Below are positions 27,198-36,162 of a stretch of 64,000 nt of DNA, piece after piece. The notes below the pieces were generated by a model that was not told the DNA's origin, ran no database searches, and was given only the letters and a program-made list of their open reading frames with translations. The translations under genes and the position numbers were made by a program. Numbering within the stretch: position 1 is the first letter of the stretch; each line of letters opens with the position of its first letter. The stretch covers positions 1,612,001 through 1,676,000 of the forward strand of contig NZ_CP115667.1 in assembly GCF_027921445.1 (NCBI RefSeq), in the 5' to 3' direction. Origin of the DNA: Peptoniphilus equinus (GTDB lineage: Bacteria > Bacillota > Clostridia > Tissierellales > Peptoniphilaceae).

Positions 27198-27209
27198 AGG
27201 AGGTCTATT

Positions 27210-28613
27210 GTGACTTATAACAACGAACTCATTCAAACAGCCTTTAACATCTGGGACTTCGCGGAAATTAAATTTGAAGAATTTCAGTCATCAAAAGCCC
27301 TTCAAACCTTACTGGAAAGCCACGGCTTTACCGTCCAAAGCGGTCTCGCCGGTATCCCGACAGCCTTTAAAGCCACCTACGGCACAGGACAAGTGAAGAT
27401 CGGCTATCTGGGAGAATTCGACGCCCTCTCCGGCCTCAGCCAAAAGAGCGGTATCGCTACTGAAGAGAAAAGGGACGACGCTCACAACGGCCATGGCTGC
27501 GGTCACCATATGCTGGGCACGGCTGCCGCCGGTGCCGCCCTCATGCTCAAAGATCACATCGACAAGCATCAGCTGGACGCACAAGTCATCTTCTTTGGCT
27601 GTCCCGGTGAAGAAGGAGGTAGCGGCAAAGCCTTCATGGCCAATGCCGGTGTGTTTGACAATCTGGACGTGGCTCTGTCCTGGCATCCTTATGTGGTCAA
27701 CGCCGTATGGTCCGGGTCATCCCTTGCAAATATTCAGGTCTTTGTCCGCTTTCATGGCAAAAGCACCCACGCCGCCAGCGCACCGCACCTGGGTCGCAGT
27801 GCCTTGGACGGTTTGGAGCTTCTCAACGTAGGCGTCAACTTCTTGCGCGAGCACATCGAAGAGGCAGACCGCATCCACTATGCCATCACCGACACCGGCG
27901 GCATTTCACCGAATGTGGTGCAAAACTATGCCGAAGGGATCTACCTGATCCGCTCAACCACCAGCGAAAAGGCCGACGCCCTCTACGCCCGTTTTCAAAA
28001 AATTGTAGAAGGTGCGGGACTCATGACAGAGACCACGCCGGAAATTATCTTTGATAAATCGGCATCGGAACTCATCCCGAATCAAACATTGGAACGCGTC
28101 CTCTACGAGGCCTTTAAACTATGCGGACCGCCTGAATTCACGCCGGAGGATATCCGACACGCCAAACAGTTCGCCGATCACGCTACCGAAGAGGACATCC
28201 GCTCCGATCCAACCTTCGGCATGACCTCAAACCCTGAAAAACTCTATAATAACTTAAAAGACAAAGCCCTCTGCGACTTCATACTGGACTATGAACCGAG
28301 CAGCTTCGTCATGCCCGGCTCCACCGACGTGGGCAACGTCTCTCGCGTCGTGCCCACCAGTCAGATTACAGTGGGCAACTACGCCGTCGGTACCGCCGCA
28401 CACTCGTGGCAGGAAGTCGCACAAGGCAAGTACGACTATGCCATGAAAGCTATGCTGAAAGCTTCAGAAGTCCTCACCCAAGCAGGCGCCATGCTTTTAG
28501 CCGATCCGCAGCTGATCAGCGACGCCAAAGCTGAATTTCAAACTCGGATGAAGGACAAAAACAAATATACGATGCCAAAAGGCACCATGCCGTTAGTATT
28601 ACGACAGGACTAA
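27210..28613 (+). CDS. AbgB-like M20 amidohydrolase
   Basis: 467 residues, GTG start at 27210 with AAAGGAGGT. Metal-site motifs: GYLGEFDAL, HNGHGCGHHMLG and GCPGEEGGSGK; the lid-domain THAASAPHLGRSALD and late MPGSTDVGNVSRVVP are as in AbgB/aminobenzoyl-glutamate hydrolases. Cytoplasmic. Coupled to the GltS-family carrier, it likely releases glutamate (or another amino acid) from an imported amide. Exact substrate unknown. Confidence 0.88.
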   Translation: MTYNNELIQTAFNIWDFAEIKFEEFQSSKALQTLLESHGFTVQSGLAGIPTAFKATYGTGQVKIGYLGEFDALSGLSQKSGIATEEKRDDAHNGHGCGHHMLGTAAAGAALMLKDHIDKHQLDAQVIFFGCPGEEGGSGKAFMANAGVFDNLDVALSWHPYVVNAVWSGSSLANIQVFVRFHGKSTHAASAPHLGRSALDGLELLNVGVNFLREHIEEADRIHYAITDTGGISPNVVQNYAEGIYLIRSTTSEKADALYARFQKIVEGAGLMTETTPEIIFDKSASELIPNQTLERVLYEAFKLCGPPEFTPEDIRHAKQFADHATEEDIRSDPTFGMTSNPEKLYNNLKDKALCDFILDYEPSSFVMPGSTDVGNVSRVVPTSQITVGNYAVGTAAHSWQEVAQGKYDYAMKAMLKASEVLTQAGAMLLADPQLISDAKAEFQTRMKDKNKYTMPKGTMPLVLRQD

Positions 28614-28658
28614 TCGAATACACTTTATGCCGTCAATACTATCATCGCATGACACAAG

Positions 28659-28687
28659 AAACCCCCGGTTAAACCGGGGGTTTTCTA
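28659..28687 (+). terminator. Intrinsic terminator after the AbgB-like gene
   Basis: GC-rich stem AAACCCCCGG/CCGGGGGTTT with loop TTAA, then TTTTCTATTC. It also insulates the old end of CRISPR array 2. Confidence 0.88.
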
Positions 28688-28711
28688 TTCTTGGTTTTAC
28701 ACGCTACGTAC

Positions 28712-31233
28712 CGTTCAACTCACACGCCCCTTTCGGGGCGCGACGTTAACAAATTTTCATTAATATGTATTTCAACTCACACACCCCGTATAAGGTGCGA
28801 CATAATAATAACTATACTAATACTAACTATGATATATTTCAACTCTCATGCCCTGTGTGGGACGTGACTGGCCTCGGTGAGGTTGGCTCGCGCCTTGCGC
28901 ATATTTAAACTCACACGCCCCGTGTGGGGCGTGACAACGGGGAGGTGATAAAAATGGATGAAAATAAAAAAGTTGATACAGCCCTAAAAGTTATTGATGT
29001 TTTGGCGAACATCATAACTATTATAATAGGAATATACCAACTCGCAAATATTTTCGGCGTGCATTAAGCCGCTGCCGTTGCTTTTATTATATCAACAACG
29101 AGAGGAAATTTCAACTCACACGCCCTGTGTGGGGCGTGACGAGCGTTCCATGCATATTCAAAATCGTTTCAACATGATTTCAACTCACACGCCCCGTGTG
29201 GGGCGTGACTTTCACAATCACCACATCGCCGCACGCAAAACATTTCAACTCACACGCCCCGTGTGGGGCGTGACTTTTACCCGGACGCTAGATAGTCAAA
29301 AACCGTACAAAATTTCAACTCACACGCCCCGTGTGGGGCGTGACGCTCTAAACAGAAACCTAAGCCGGGGCCTAAGTAATTTCAACTCACACGCCCCGTG
29401 TGGGGCGTGACAGTTTGTCCCCGTCATTGGCAAGCCGTCGGTACAATTTCAACTCACACGCCCCGTGTGGGGCGTGACGTGCAACGTGCGTGCAACGCGT
29501 GCACGGATTTTTAATTTCAACTCACACGCCCCGTGTGGGGCGTGACATCATTTTTATGGTCAACTATACAGCTTGCCGTAATTTCAACTCACACGCCCCG
29601 TGTGGGGCGTGACGAAAGCGTGTCATAGGAGCTTGCATACCGTAGATATTTCAACTCACACGCCCCGTGTGGGGCGTGACGAGACGGAGTACAAGATACC
29701 GAAACGCCTTGAGATTTCAACTCACACGCCCCGTATGGGGCGTGACCGTATCGCCACGTTCCAATCCTTGCCTGACGATAATTTCAACTCACACGCCCCG
29801 TATGGGGCGTGACCATAACTATTATAATAGGAATATACCAACTTATAATTTCAACTCACACGCCCCGTATGGGGCGTGACTTGCACTGGTGCTAATGGAG
29901 ATGGAGTCAGCGCTTATTTCAACTCACACGCCCCGTGTGGGGCGTGACGCCTCATCTTCCAGGTCTTTTATCCAGTCGATTATTTCAACTCACACGCCCC
30001 GTGTGGGGCGTGACGGTATGGCGACGCGCTAATAAGTAATACATTTCTATTTCAACTCACACGCCCCGTGTGGGGCGTGACGACACACTCCTAGTTATCC
30101 TCAAAAAATACGAAGATTTCAACTCACACGCCCCGTGTGGGGCGTGACCTTCCGGAAATGACACACGGAATCATCATAGAAATAAATTTCAACTCACACG
30201 CCCCGTGTGGGGCGTGACGATTTATTATGATCCACAACGCATCGTCTTATGCATTTCAACTCACACGCCCCGTGTGGGGCGTGACCAATATACAGTGTAA
30301 AATTATTTGAATCTAATTCTAATTTCAACTCACACGCCCCGTGTGGGGCGTGACTTGAACCGCAACTGGTCGCAGATTTATTTAACAATTTCAACTCACA
30401 CGCCCCGTGTGGGGCGTGACGCGACATTTGATTTTTCAGCTTCAAATCCTTTTTTATTTCAACTCACACGCCCCGTGTGGGGCGTGACTGGCGACACCAT
30501 AGATATCACTGCCGCCGATGGCGTAGATTTCAACTCACACGCCCCGTGTGGGGCGTGACTTGTTTATGCGTTCCCCACGCTCCTCTATTTTAGATTTCAA
30601 CTCACACGCCCCGTGTGGGGCGTGACAAATGAACCTGCGGTCGCTGACACTGCCGTCAAGGATTTCAACTCACACGCCCCGTGTGGGGCGTGACGTTGTT
30701 GGCGTTTATGCTGACGAAGGAATAACCGCATTTCAACTCACACGCCCCGTGTGGGGCGTGACTTCATTCTCTAAACATAGGGTAATTAAAAATAACAATT
30801 TCAACTCACACGCCCCGTGTGGGGCGTGACATCTGTATAGGTTAATGATATTAAATACTTTTCTATTTCAACTCACACGCCCCGTGTGGGGCGTGACCAC
30901 GTTACGCCAGAAATGACGGCCAATTATGATAATTTCAACTCACACGCCCCGTGTGGGGCGTGACCGCCTGCTTCTTTTAGCCTTGTTTCGTATTGACTAT
31001 TTCAACTCACACGCCCCGTGTGGGGCGTGACCATCTTGGGCGACAGCTAAACGAATATTTACATAATTTCAACTCACACGCCCCGTGTGGGGCGTGACGC
31101 CAAGTTTCTGAAATTCCTGTCCATATATTTGAAATTTCAACTCACACGCCCCGTGTGGGGCGTGACCTTCTTTTTTCGCTTCTTCTTCAATCTCTTTTAC
31201 ATTTCAACTCACACGCCCCGTGTGGGGCGTGAC
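28712..31233 (-). CRISPR. CRISPR array 2, type I-C (32 good plus 4 degenerate repeats)
   Basis: The same 33-bp repeat as array 1. Thirty-two repeats run from 29108 to 31233 with a period of 65-71 bp. Four mutated repeats (28712, 28769, 28836, 28903) precede a 172-nt interval (28936-29107) with no repeat. Mutations cluster at the left, so the leader is at the right next to cas2, and transcription is leftward with the cas operon. Three consecutive repeats (29714, 29781, 29848) share a G-to-A change in the core. The spacer at 29479-29513 is identical to one in array 1; the spacer at 29814-29847 matches the mini-ORF in the interval. Confidence 0.97.
28954..29067 (+). CDS. 37-residue membrane peptide encoded inside CRISPR array 2
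   Basis: ATG at 28954 follows a strong GGGGAGGTGAT ribosome binding site; TAA at 29065-29067. The product has a charged N terminus (MDENKKVDTAL) and one hydrophobic helix (VLANIITIIIGIYQLANIF). It fills most of a 172-nt non-repeat interval between two array repeats. Such small phage or toxin-like membrane peptides are common in mobile DNA; no family is claimed. A spacer 0.8 kb away matches it, which supports origin from a mobile element. Confidence 0.6.
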   Translation: MDENKKVDTALKVIDVLANIITIIIGIYQLANIFGVH

Positions 31234-31470
31234 AGCTACATTTCGTAGTCGAATTTTCTCACACCACCACATCTTGAGGCGGACATTATTCATCTTTTTT
31301 CTTCTTTCACTTTCTTAACTTTTAAAACATGTTTCTTTACTTTGCCTCGGCGAAGGTGACGGCCTTTTTGCATCACATCCCCTTCCCCGACAGATGTGAC
31401 GTCAGAAAATCTTACAACTATGCCGACTGAACCGGTCAGGGAAATACCGGATAAACAACCTCCCACATGA
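31234..31470 (-). promoter_or_regulatory. Leader of CRISPR array 2
   Basis: AT-rich region between the cas2 stop and the first repeat, with a small hairpin (CTACATTTCGTAG) right at the repeat junction. Most of it is shared with the array 1 leader, which supports a functional role in array transcription and spacer integration. No confident -10/-35 pair was picked. Confidence 0.8.
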
Positions 31471-31761
31471 CTAAAAAATCAGCGGCCCTTCCATGTCCAT
31501 GCCGGGTTTGGCACCTATATGTTCCACGCGATGCTTCCAGTTGTTGCCCAGATAGTAAAATCGAAGGCTGTCTTTTTCTTTATCCATAATGGCTAGGAGT
31601 CGGCTTTTCATTTTTAAAAATGTACCATAATCCAAATTGGCTTCAAACACAGAGTTTTGTACTCGCTGTGCATGATTCTGACACTCCTTGGCGATACATC
31701 GCAGCCGCCGCTGCCCGTCTTTATCTCCTGTAGCGACGTCGTAGCTGATAAGTACCATCAT
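31471..31761 (-). CDS. cas2: Cas2 (type I-C adaptation)
   Basis: About 96 residues; small ferredoxin-like fold protein that forms the Cas1-Cas2 integrase. N-terminal strand MMVLISYDVAT carries the usual Asp, followed by KECQNHAQRVQNSVFEA. ATG at 31761 follows AAAGGAAA; the frame opens two codons earlier at a TTG overlapping the cas1 stop. Its end is duplicated as a scrap next to array 1. Confidence 0.93.
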   Translation of the reverse strand: MMVLISYDVATGDKDGQRRLRCIAKECQNHAQRVQNSVFEANLDYGTFLKMKSRLLAIMDKEKDSLRFYYLGNNWKHRVEHIGAKPGMDMEGPLIF

Positions 31762-31763
31762 GG

Positions 31764-32786
31764 TCAATTTCCTTTCTGTAAGTAATTCGGATACTGTGTC
31801 AATTCGCCACGAACATATTTGGCAAGCAGATTACTTTGCACATAGGGCAAGAGCCCCAGCGGTATGGTTTCATTGAGGTAGTCATGCTTAATGGTGGTAC
31901 GTTTTTTCTCTTGCCATTTGGCAAGGACTTTGCGCCGCCCTTTATCATTTAAATATACCGCTCCGGTGACGAATTGCTCAAAGTCCTCCATCCCTACTAT
32001 TTTCAAATTGATGAGAGTGAGAACGAACCGCTCGATAATACACCGTGCTTCTTCCATTAAATCACACGCCAGGGAATTCCGACCGCTTCTCAGGGCATGC
32101 ATATAGCCGATGTAGCTGTCGAGACCCACGGTTTCAAGCCCCGCGGCAAACTCGGCAGTAAAGATGGTATACATAAAAGACAACATCGCATTGACCGGAT
32201 CGGTTGGCGGACGTTTCGTACGAAAACTGAACTGAAACTCTCGATTTAAGATCAGCTTATTAAAGATACCAAAGTAGGTTTTGGCGGCGTAACCCTCTAT
32301 CCCAAGGAGCGTTGCCCCATCTGCGGCGTGAAACGCACCGTCGATACTCTCCATGAGAATCGCCACCGCCTGTTGTACTTCCGTATCATCTCGCAGAGCC
32401 TCATTGTCATGTTGAGAGCGACGAATGAGCTGTATGGCATTGTGACACTTGGCCACAATGGTGTTGATACTGAGCTCTAAATTATGCGTTTTAAAGACTT
32501 CAATTTGTCTTACTCGCAAAAAGACATTGCCCTGCGTCCCGGATGTGACTTTCCCCCAATATTTGCCGTAGGGACTGATGAAGTTGATGGGAATGTTTTG
32601 ACTGACACACTTGCCCATCAGCGCTGGAGAACATCCGATATAACTGAAGCACACAATGTTTTCTATGTTATCAAAAGGTATCCTGGCCTTGACGTCCCCA
32701 CCAATGGAGAGAAGGAGCGTCTCGGAGTCCAAACTCAGATAGGCATCCTCTTGGGTGACATAGAGTGTATTTAACATTTTTCTCAT
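31764..32786 (-). CDS. cas1: Cas1 (type I-C integrase)
   Basis: 340 residues, usual for I-C Cas1. It has the N-terminal strand domain, then the helical catalytic domain with Glu in IEGYAAKTYF, His in YIGYMHALRSGR and the acidic DLMEEAR, which together form the metal site. ATG 32786 follows AAAGGAGG and overlaps the cas4 stop. It catalyses spacer integration into both arrays. Confidence 0.95.
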   Translation of the reverse strand: MRKMLNTLYVTQEDAYLSLDSETLLLSIGGDVKARIPFDNIENIVCFSYIGCSPALMGKCVSQNIPINFISPYGKYWGKVTSGTQGNVFLRVRQIEVFKTHNLELSINTIVAKCHNAIQLIRRSQHDNEALRDDTEVQQAVAILMESIDGAFHAADGATLLGIEGYAAKTYFGIFNKLILNREFQFSFRTKRPPTDPVNAMLSFMYTIFTAEFAAGLETVGLDSYIGYMHALRSGRNSLACDLMEEARCIIERFVLTLINLKIVGMEDFEQFVTGAVYLNDKGRRKVLAKWQEKKRTTIKHDYLNETIPLGLLPYVQSNLLAKYVRGELTQYPNYLQKGN

Positions 32787-33439
32787 CCGTCGGCCTCCTT
32801 TATAAGACGGTGGACGCTGTCTTTAAAATCTGACGTTCGACCGCTTGGCATACACATGGCTTTCATGGAACAGCCGGCACAGCGCTGAACCTTTGGAATC
32901 GTCGGTATGTCGCCTCGCCTGAGATAGTCGCTCATCTCCGATTTGATTTTTTCAAAAGCCGCCTCATAGTCCGCCGCGTCTTCCCAAGTGACCTCACGAC
33001 GCTGTTTGGTATCGGCATAATAGACAACGGTCACGGCATCCGTGTGAAAGGTTCCATCTACACAACGCTTTTGCAAGTAGAGCTGCATCATGTCGTCATA
33101 ACGTATCTGATGGTCTTTCGGTTCAGAGGGCTTATATTCTACAATAGTGAGCTCGTAGGTACCATCCATTCCGGACACGGATACGCCTTTGGGAGATGGG
33201 GTCAGTTCCAGACAATCCAAGACGCCGTGTATGGCTGCTTCGTCATTGTATACCGGCACTCCGGTGAGACTTCGACGCCCTCGTAGTGTGTACCCACCCT
33301 GAGCATGAACCCGTTCATGAGTGAGATTTGCTTTGGTCACAAAGAGATTTTCTTCCCAGCAGCAGCCTATGGTGATCAATCCCCATCGATGAGGACAATA
33401 GAGATAATGTTGAAAGCTGCGAATGGTAAAGTTATCCAT
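32783..33439 (-). CDS. cas4: Cas4 (prespacer-processing nuclease)
   Basis: 218 residues, RecB-like nuclease with an iron-sulfur cluster. Cys15 (YLYCPHRWG) and the C-terminal CAGCSMKAMC (Cys187, 190, 196) are the expected cluster ligands; the nuclease core has the ELTIVEYKPSEPKDHQ motif. It trims prespacers and selects PAMs for Cas1-Cas2. It overlaps cas1 by 4 nt. Confidence 0.93.
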   Translation of the reverse strand: MDNFTIRSFQHYLYCPHRWGLITIGCCWEENLFVTKANLTHERVHAQGGYTLRGRRSLTGVPVYNDEAAIHGVLDCLELTPSPKGVSVSGMDGTYELTIVEYKPSEPKDHQIRYDDMMQLYLQKRCVDGTFHTDAVTVVYYADTKQRREVTWEDAADYEAAFEKIKSEMSDYLRRGDIPTIPKVQRCAGCSMKAMCMPSGRTSDFKDSVHRLIKEADG

Positions 33440-33448
33440 TGCTGCAAA

Positions 33449-34312
33449 TTAAAGTTTTTCTATCAAGCTCACGCCCTCAGGCAGATGGGATGCTACCGTG
33501 ATGTCGTAGTCGGTGAATCTGCGAGGGATTTCGGTTTTCGGTGTAATGGTGATGGTATCAAAGAGGGTGTGAGCGGGAGCATTGCCCAGCACACTGTCAT
33601 GTTTAAAGATATAGAGTTTGCGCATGCTCATTTTTCCACGTGCGGCACTGTGATCGTGTTCAAAGAGATTGACCAGCGCATCAAAAAGCACTTCCAAATC
33701 GTCTTCGGTGAGTCCGACCTTTTGCCCCAGAGCTGCAGAAATGTATCCCTCACCGCGATACAGGGCATACGGAATGATATGCTTTTGTCCCATTTCCGTG
33801 TTCTTATTATTGAAGTCTTTAACGGTGGTGATGGCCTGACGGGTAATGGTGAGTTCATCGATGTTAATTGGCGACTGACTCTTCGCAAAATTTAGTTGTA
33901 CCGGTCCGCGAACAATGCCGCAAGGGTCATCTCCGGTCGACATGACAGCCCCAAATGTACGCACGTCAAAGTATTGTTTACACATCCACTGCCTTGCATC
34001 GTCGACAGCGCTTTTTGCTTTATGATCTTTCACTTTCTCACCACGCTGTGTTTCGACAGCTTCGTGAGCTTCTTTGAACTTGTCGTTTAGCGCTCTATCG
34101 CTCTTAATTAAAATTTTATACGGTGCCTCATCGCCTTTGACCAGCTCCACATAGTTGCGTATTTTACGTTTTAGACACACATCGGTGATGTAGCCGTACC
34201 CGGTTTCCACATCCATCCGAGGCGCATTGCCGGCGTCCGGATCCCCGTTGGGATTGCCATTTTCCACATCAAACAACATTACAAACTCATAGCGATTGTT
34301 AATTTCAGTCAT
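33449..34312 (-). CDS. cas7: Cas7 (Csd2), type I-C backbone subunit
   Basis: 287 residues, RAMP-fold protein that polymerises along the crRNA spacer in Cascade. Start MTEINNRYEFVMLFDVENGN with GNPNGDPDAGN is typical of the Csd2/Csh2 group; later DVRTFGAVMS and ARGKMSMRKLY. ATG 34312 follows AAGGAGGAAGG. Confidence 0.95.
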   Translation of the reverse strand: MTEINNRYEFVMLFDVENGNPNGDPDAGNAPRMDVETGYGYITDVCLKRKIRNYVELVKGDEAPYKILIKSDRALNDKFKEAHEAVETQRGEKVKDHKAKSAVDDARQWMCKQYFDVRTFGAVMSTGDDPCGIVRGPVQLNFAKSQSPINIDELTITRQAITTVKDFNNKNTEMGQKHIIPYALYRGEGYISAALGQKVGLTEDDLEVLFDALVNLFEHDHSAARGKMSMRKLYIFKHDSVLGNAPAHTLFDTITITPKTEIPRRFTDYDITVASHLPEGVSLIEKL

Positions 34313-34335
34313 GTCCTTCCTCCTTATTAAGCGCC

Positions 34336-34749
34336 TTAGTTCACATCTTGGTCTTTAGGGTCTGCCTGAGACCGACCGTTCGACTTCTTATATAACTCCT
34401 GATTTTGATGATAGTAACCTATCATAAACATCCCTTGTTCATTTAAATTAAGCAGCTTCGGAAAAGCTGTCAAGTCGTCCATAATTTGCGATATCAAGTT
34501 TTCATAGTATCGATGCGTGCGCTTGCCGCCTTCTGCACTATCTCGTTTAATCTTTTTTAAGTGATTTTGAGATAAGCGCAACAGCTTTGGAAAGGCGACG
34601 GCGGGTTTGGATGATGCTTGAGCAAAGTAGCCGTCTTTAATGGTTCGGTTTAAATCACTTGTGCTGGAGTTGCGCTGAATGAGCTCCAACACGGCAAAAA
34701 GCCGTCCACAAAGATACGCGGGCGTTTTGTTTTCAAGATCGAGTGCCAC
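34336..34749 (-). CDS. cas11c: Cas11c small subunit, internal start within cas8c
   Basis: GTG at 34747-34749, in the cas8c frame, is preceded at 8-nt spacing by a perfect AGGAGG (34758-34763). It would give a 137-residue product beginning VALDLENKTPAYLCGRLFAVLE, the helical C-terminal part of Cas8c. Independent translation of the small subunit from within cas8 is established for type I-C systems; here the Shine-Dalgarno is what the sequence shows directly. The small subunit lines the belly of Cascade and is needed for interference. Confidence 0.75.
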   Translation of the reverse strand: MALDLENKTPAYLCGRLFAVLELIQRNSSTSDLNRTIKDGYFAQASSKPAVAFPKLLRLSQNHLKKIKRDSAEGGKRTHRYYENLISQIMDDLTAFPKLLNLNEQGMFMIGYYHQNQELYKKSNGRSQADPKDQDVN

Positions 34750-36162
34750 GGATAGTTCCTCCTCTTTCGCTACATTTCTATTAATACAAGCCTTGATCAT
34801 ACCGGCGCGCTGCCATCTGAAGTAGGGGTCAATACGCACACGGTGAATCAGTATTTTTAACATTTTCGCGGGATACGGGGTTCCGGTAATAATGGCTTCT
34901 AAGATTTTTGCCGTCATCGCCCCATCCTCTTTTTTTGTGCCGCTGGATTTAGTGGTCTCCTGCCGCTCCAGTTGTTTCATCAACCAGAAAAGCGGCAAAG
35001 GTTGATCCCCATTGCCAATAATGTTCACATCATTTTGGTGCTTGGCTATATTAAACATGAGCTTGGCGTATTCAGAGCGATGGATAAATTTTACGGAAAT
35101 TCTGGTCGCATTGGGCTTAAGCCCTACAATATAGAAAGGGATATCCGGATCAATCGTCCGTGCATCAAGCCGTTCAGCTATGACCGTGGTTGAGCTGACA
35201 TCCTTCATCAGCTCGGTGAGCTCCATGTTCAGATCCCGGTCATCATCGGCGAAAAACATTGCCTCCGACAGCAGGGTCTCCGGTCTATCGCCCGGACCTT
35301 CCGACCAAAATATCAGCGTCGTGTCCCCAAACGCACAGTGATGTGCGGCATCAGACAAAAGATAATTCAACGTCTCTGTGTAAGCTTCCATGGCACGCAC
35401 ACCAATGGATGAGTTGAAGGACTGTGTCAAGCCATAGGACGATTCCGAAGGATTGTTAAACGATACCAAGGTTTGACCGGAAGATTGCCCCCCCTTCATA
35501 CCTTTAATTTTAGTATGTAATCGCGCGATCTCATCGACCTCCCCCGTAACGGCACATATCCCTTGCACCTGGCTAGTCCCTTTCCCGGCCTTCAACATGG
35601 CTTCATATTTTTCGCGAATCAGCGTTTCGTCACTGATAGGCTTTGCCGATGATGCATTTAATATAAATGAAAAACGCTTTAAACTAATGGTTTTACCTAG
35701 AGGCAGTAGATGCGGATTGTCCGTCTCCTCTTCCGGACACCAGTTGAGTACAAATTGACGAAATGCATTGATTAAAGGACTGTCCATGCCCTCGATAAAT
35801 GCCAAGGTAGTCGCTACAAAAGCTTCGTGGGATTTGACTGCCTTATGAGTGCGATCTTCCGGTGTCAATCTACCATCTTCGAAGTTGAGTCCAAAGATAT
35901 AAAGTGCGCGGTGTTCTAAAATATTAGCGTGAATCCCCGGGATATCATGTCGCTTAGGCATAACCAGTGTCTTCGGAACAGCTTTTTCCTTTTTCCCCAC
36001 CATCGCCATTTTGGTATGTTCGGTCAATCCCACCATTTTACCGTCGGGGTCTAAAACCACAAGATAGTCGATAGGTACGTTAGCATAACCCGTCTTGGCA
36101 AACTTTCCTTCCTCAGCCAAAATGTCATAATAGTTTACCAGTCCCTGAATTAGCATCGACAT
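34336..36162 (-). CDS. cas8c: Cas8c (Csd1), type I-C large subunit
   Basis: 608 residues, the Cascade large subunit that reads the PAM. The N terminus MLIQGLVNYYDILAEEG and the SYGLTQSFNSSIGVRAMEAY region are family-typical. Start at 36162 overlaps cas5 by 13 nt. Its 3' part contains a separately translated cas11 (see that entry). Confidence 0.93.
   Translation of the reverse strand: MSMLIQGLVNYYDILAEEGKFAKTGYANVPIDYLVVLDPDGKMVGLTEHTKMAMVGKKEKAVPKTLVMPKRHDIPGIHANILEHRALYIFGLNFEDGRLTPEDRTHKAVKSHEAFVATTLAFIEGMDSPLINAFRQFVLNWCPEEETDNPHLLPLGKTISLKRFSFILNASSAKPISDETLIREKYEAMLKAGKGTSQVQGICAVTGEVDEIARLHTKIKGMKGGQSSGQTLVSFNNPSESSYGLTQSFNSSIGVRAMEAYTETLNYLLSDAAHHCAFGDTTLIFWSEGPGDRPETLLSEAMFFADDDRDLNMELTELMKDVSSTTVIAERLDARTIDPDIPFYIVGLKPNATRISVKFIHRSEYAKLMFNIAKHQNDVNIIGNGDQPLPLFWLMKQLERQETTKSSGTKKEDGAMTAKILEAIITGTPYPAKMLKILIHRVRIDPYFRWQRAGMIKACINRNVAKEEELSVALDLENKTPAYLCGRLFAVLELIQRNSSTSDLNRTIKDGYFAQASSKPAVAFPKLLRLSQNHLKKIKRDSAEGGKRTHRYYENLISQIMDDLTAFPKLLNLNEQGMFMIGYYHQNQELYKKSNGRSQADPKDQDVN

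Noticed and set aside
28936-29107. Insertion sequence or transposon within array 2
   Set aside because: No inverted repeats, target duplication or transposase; only a 37-codon ORF.
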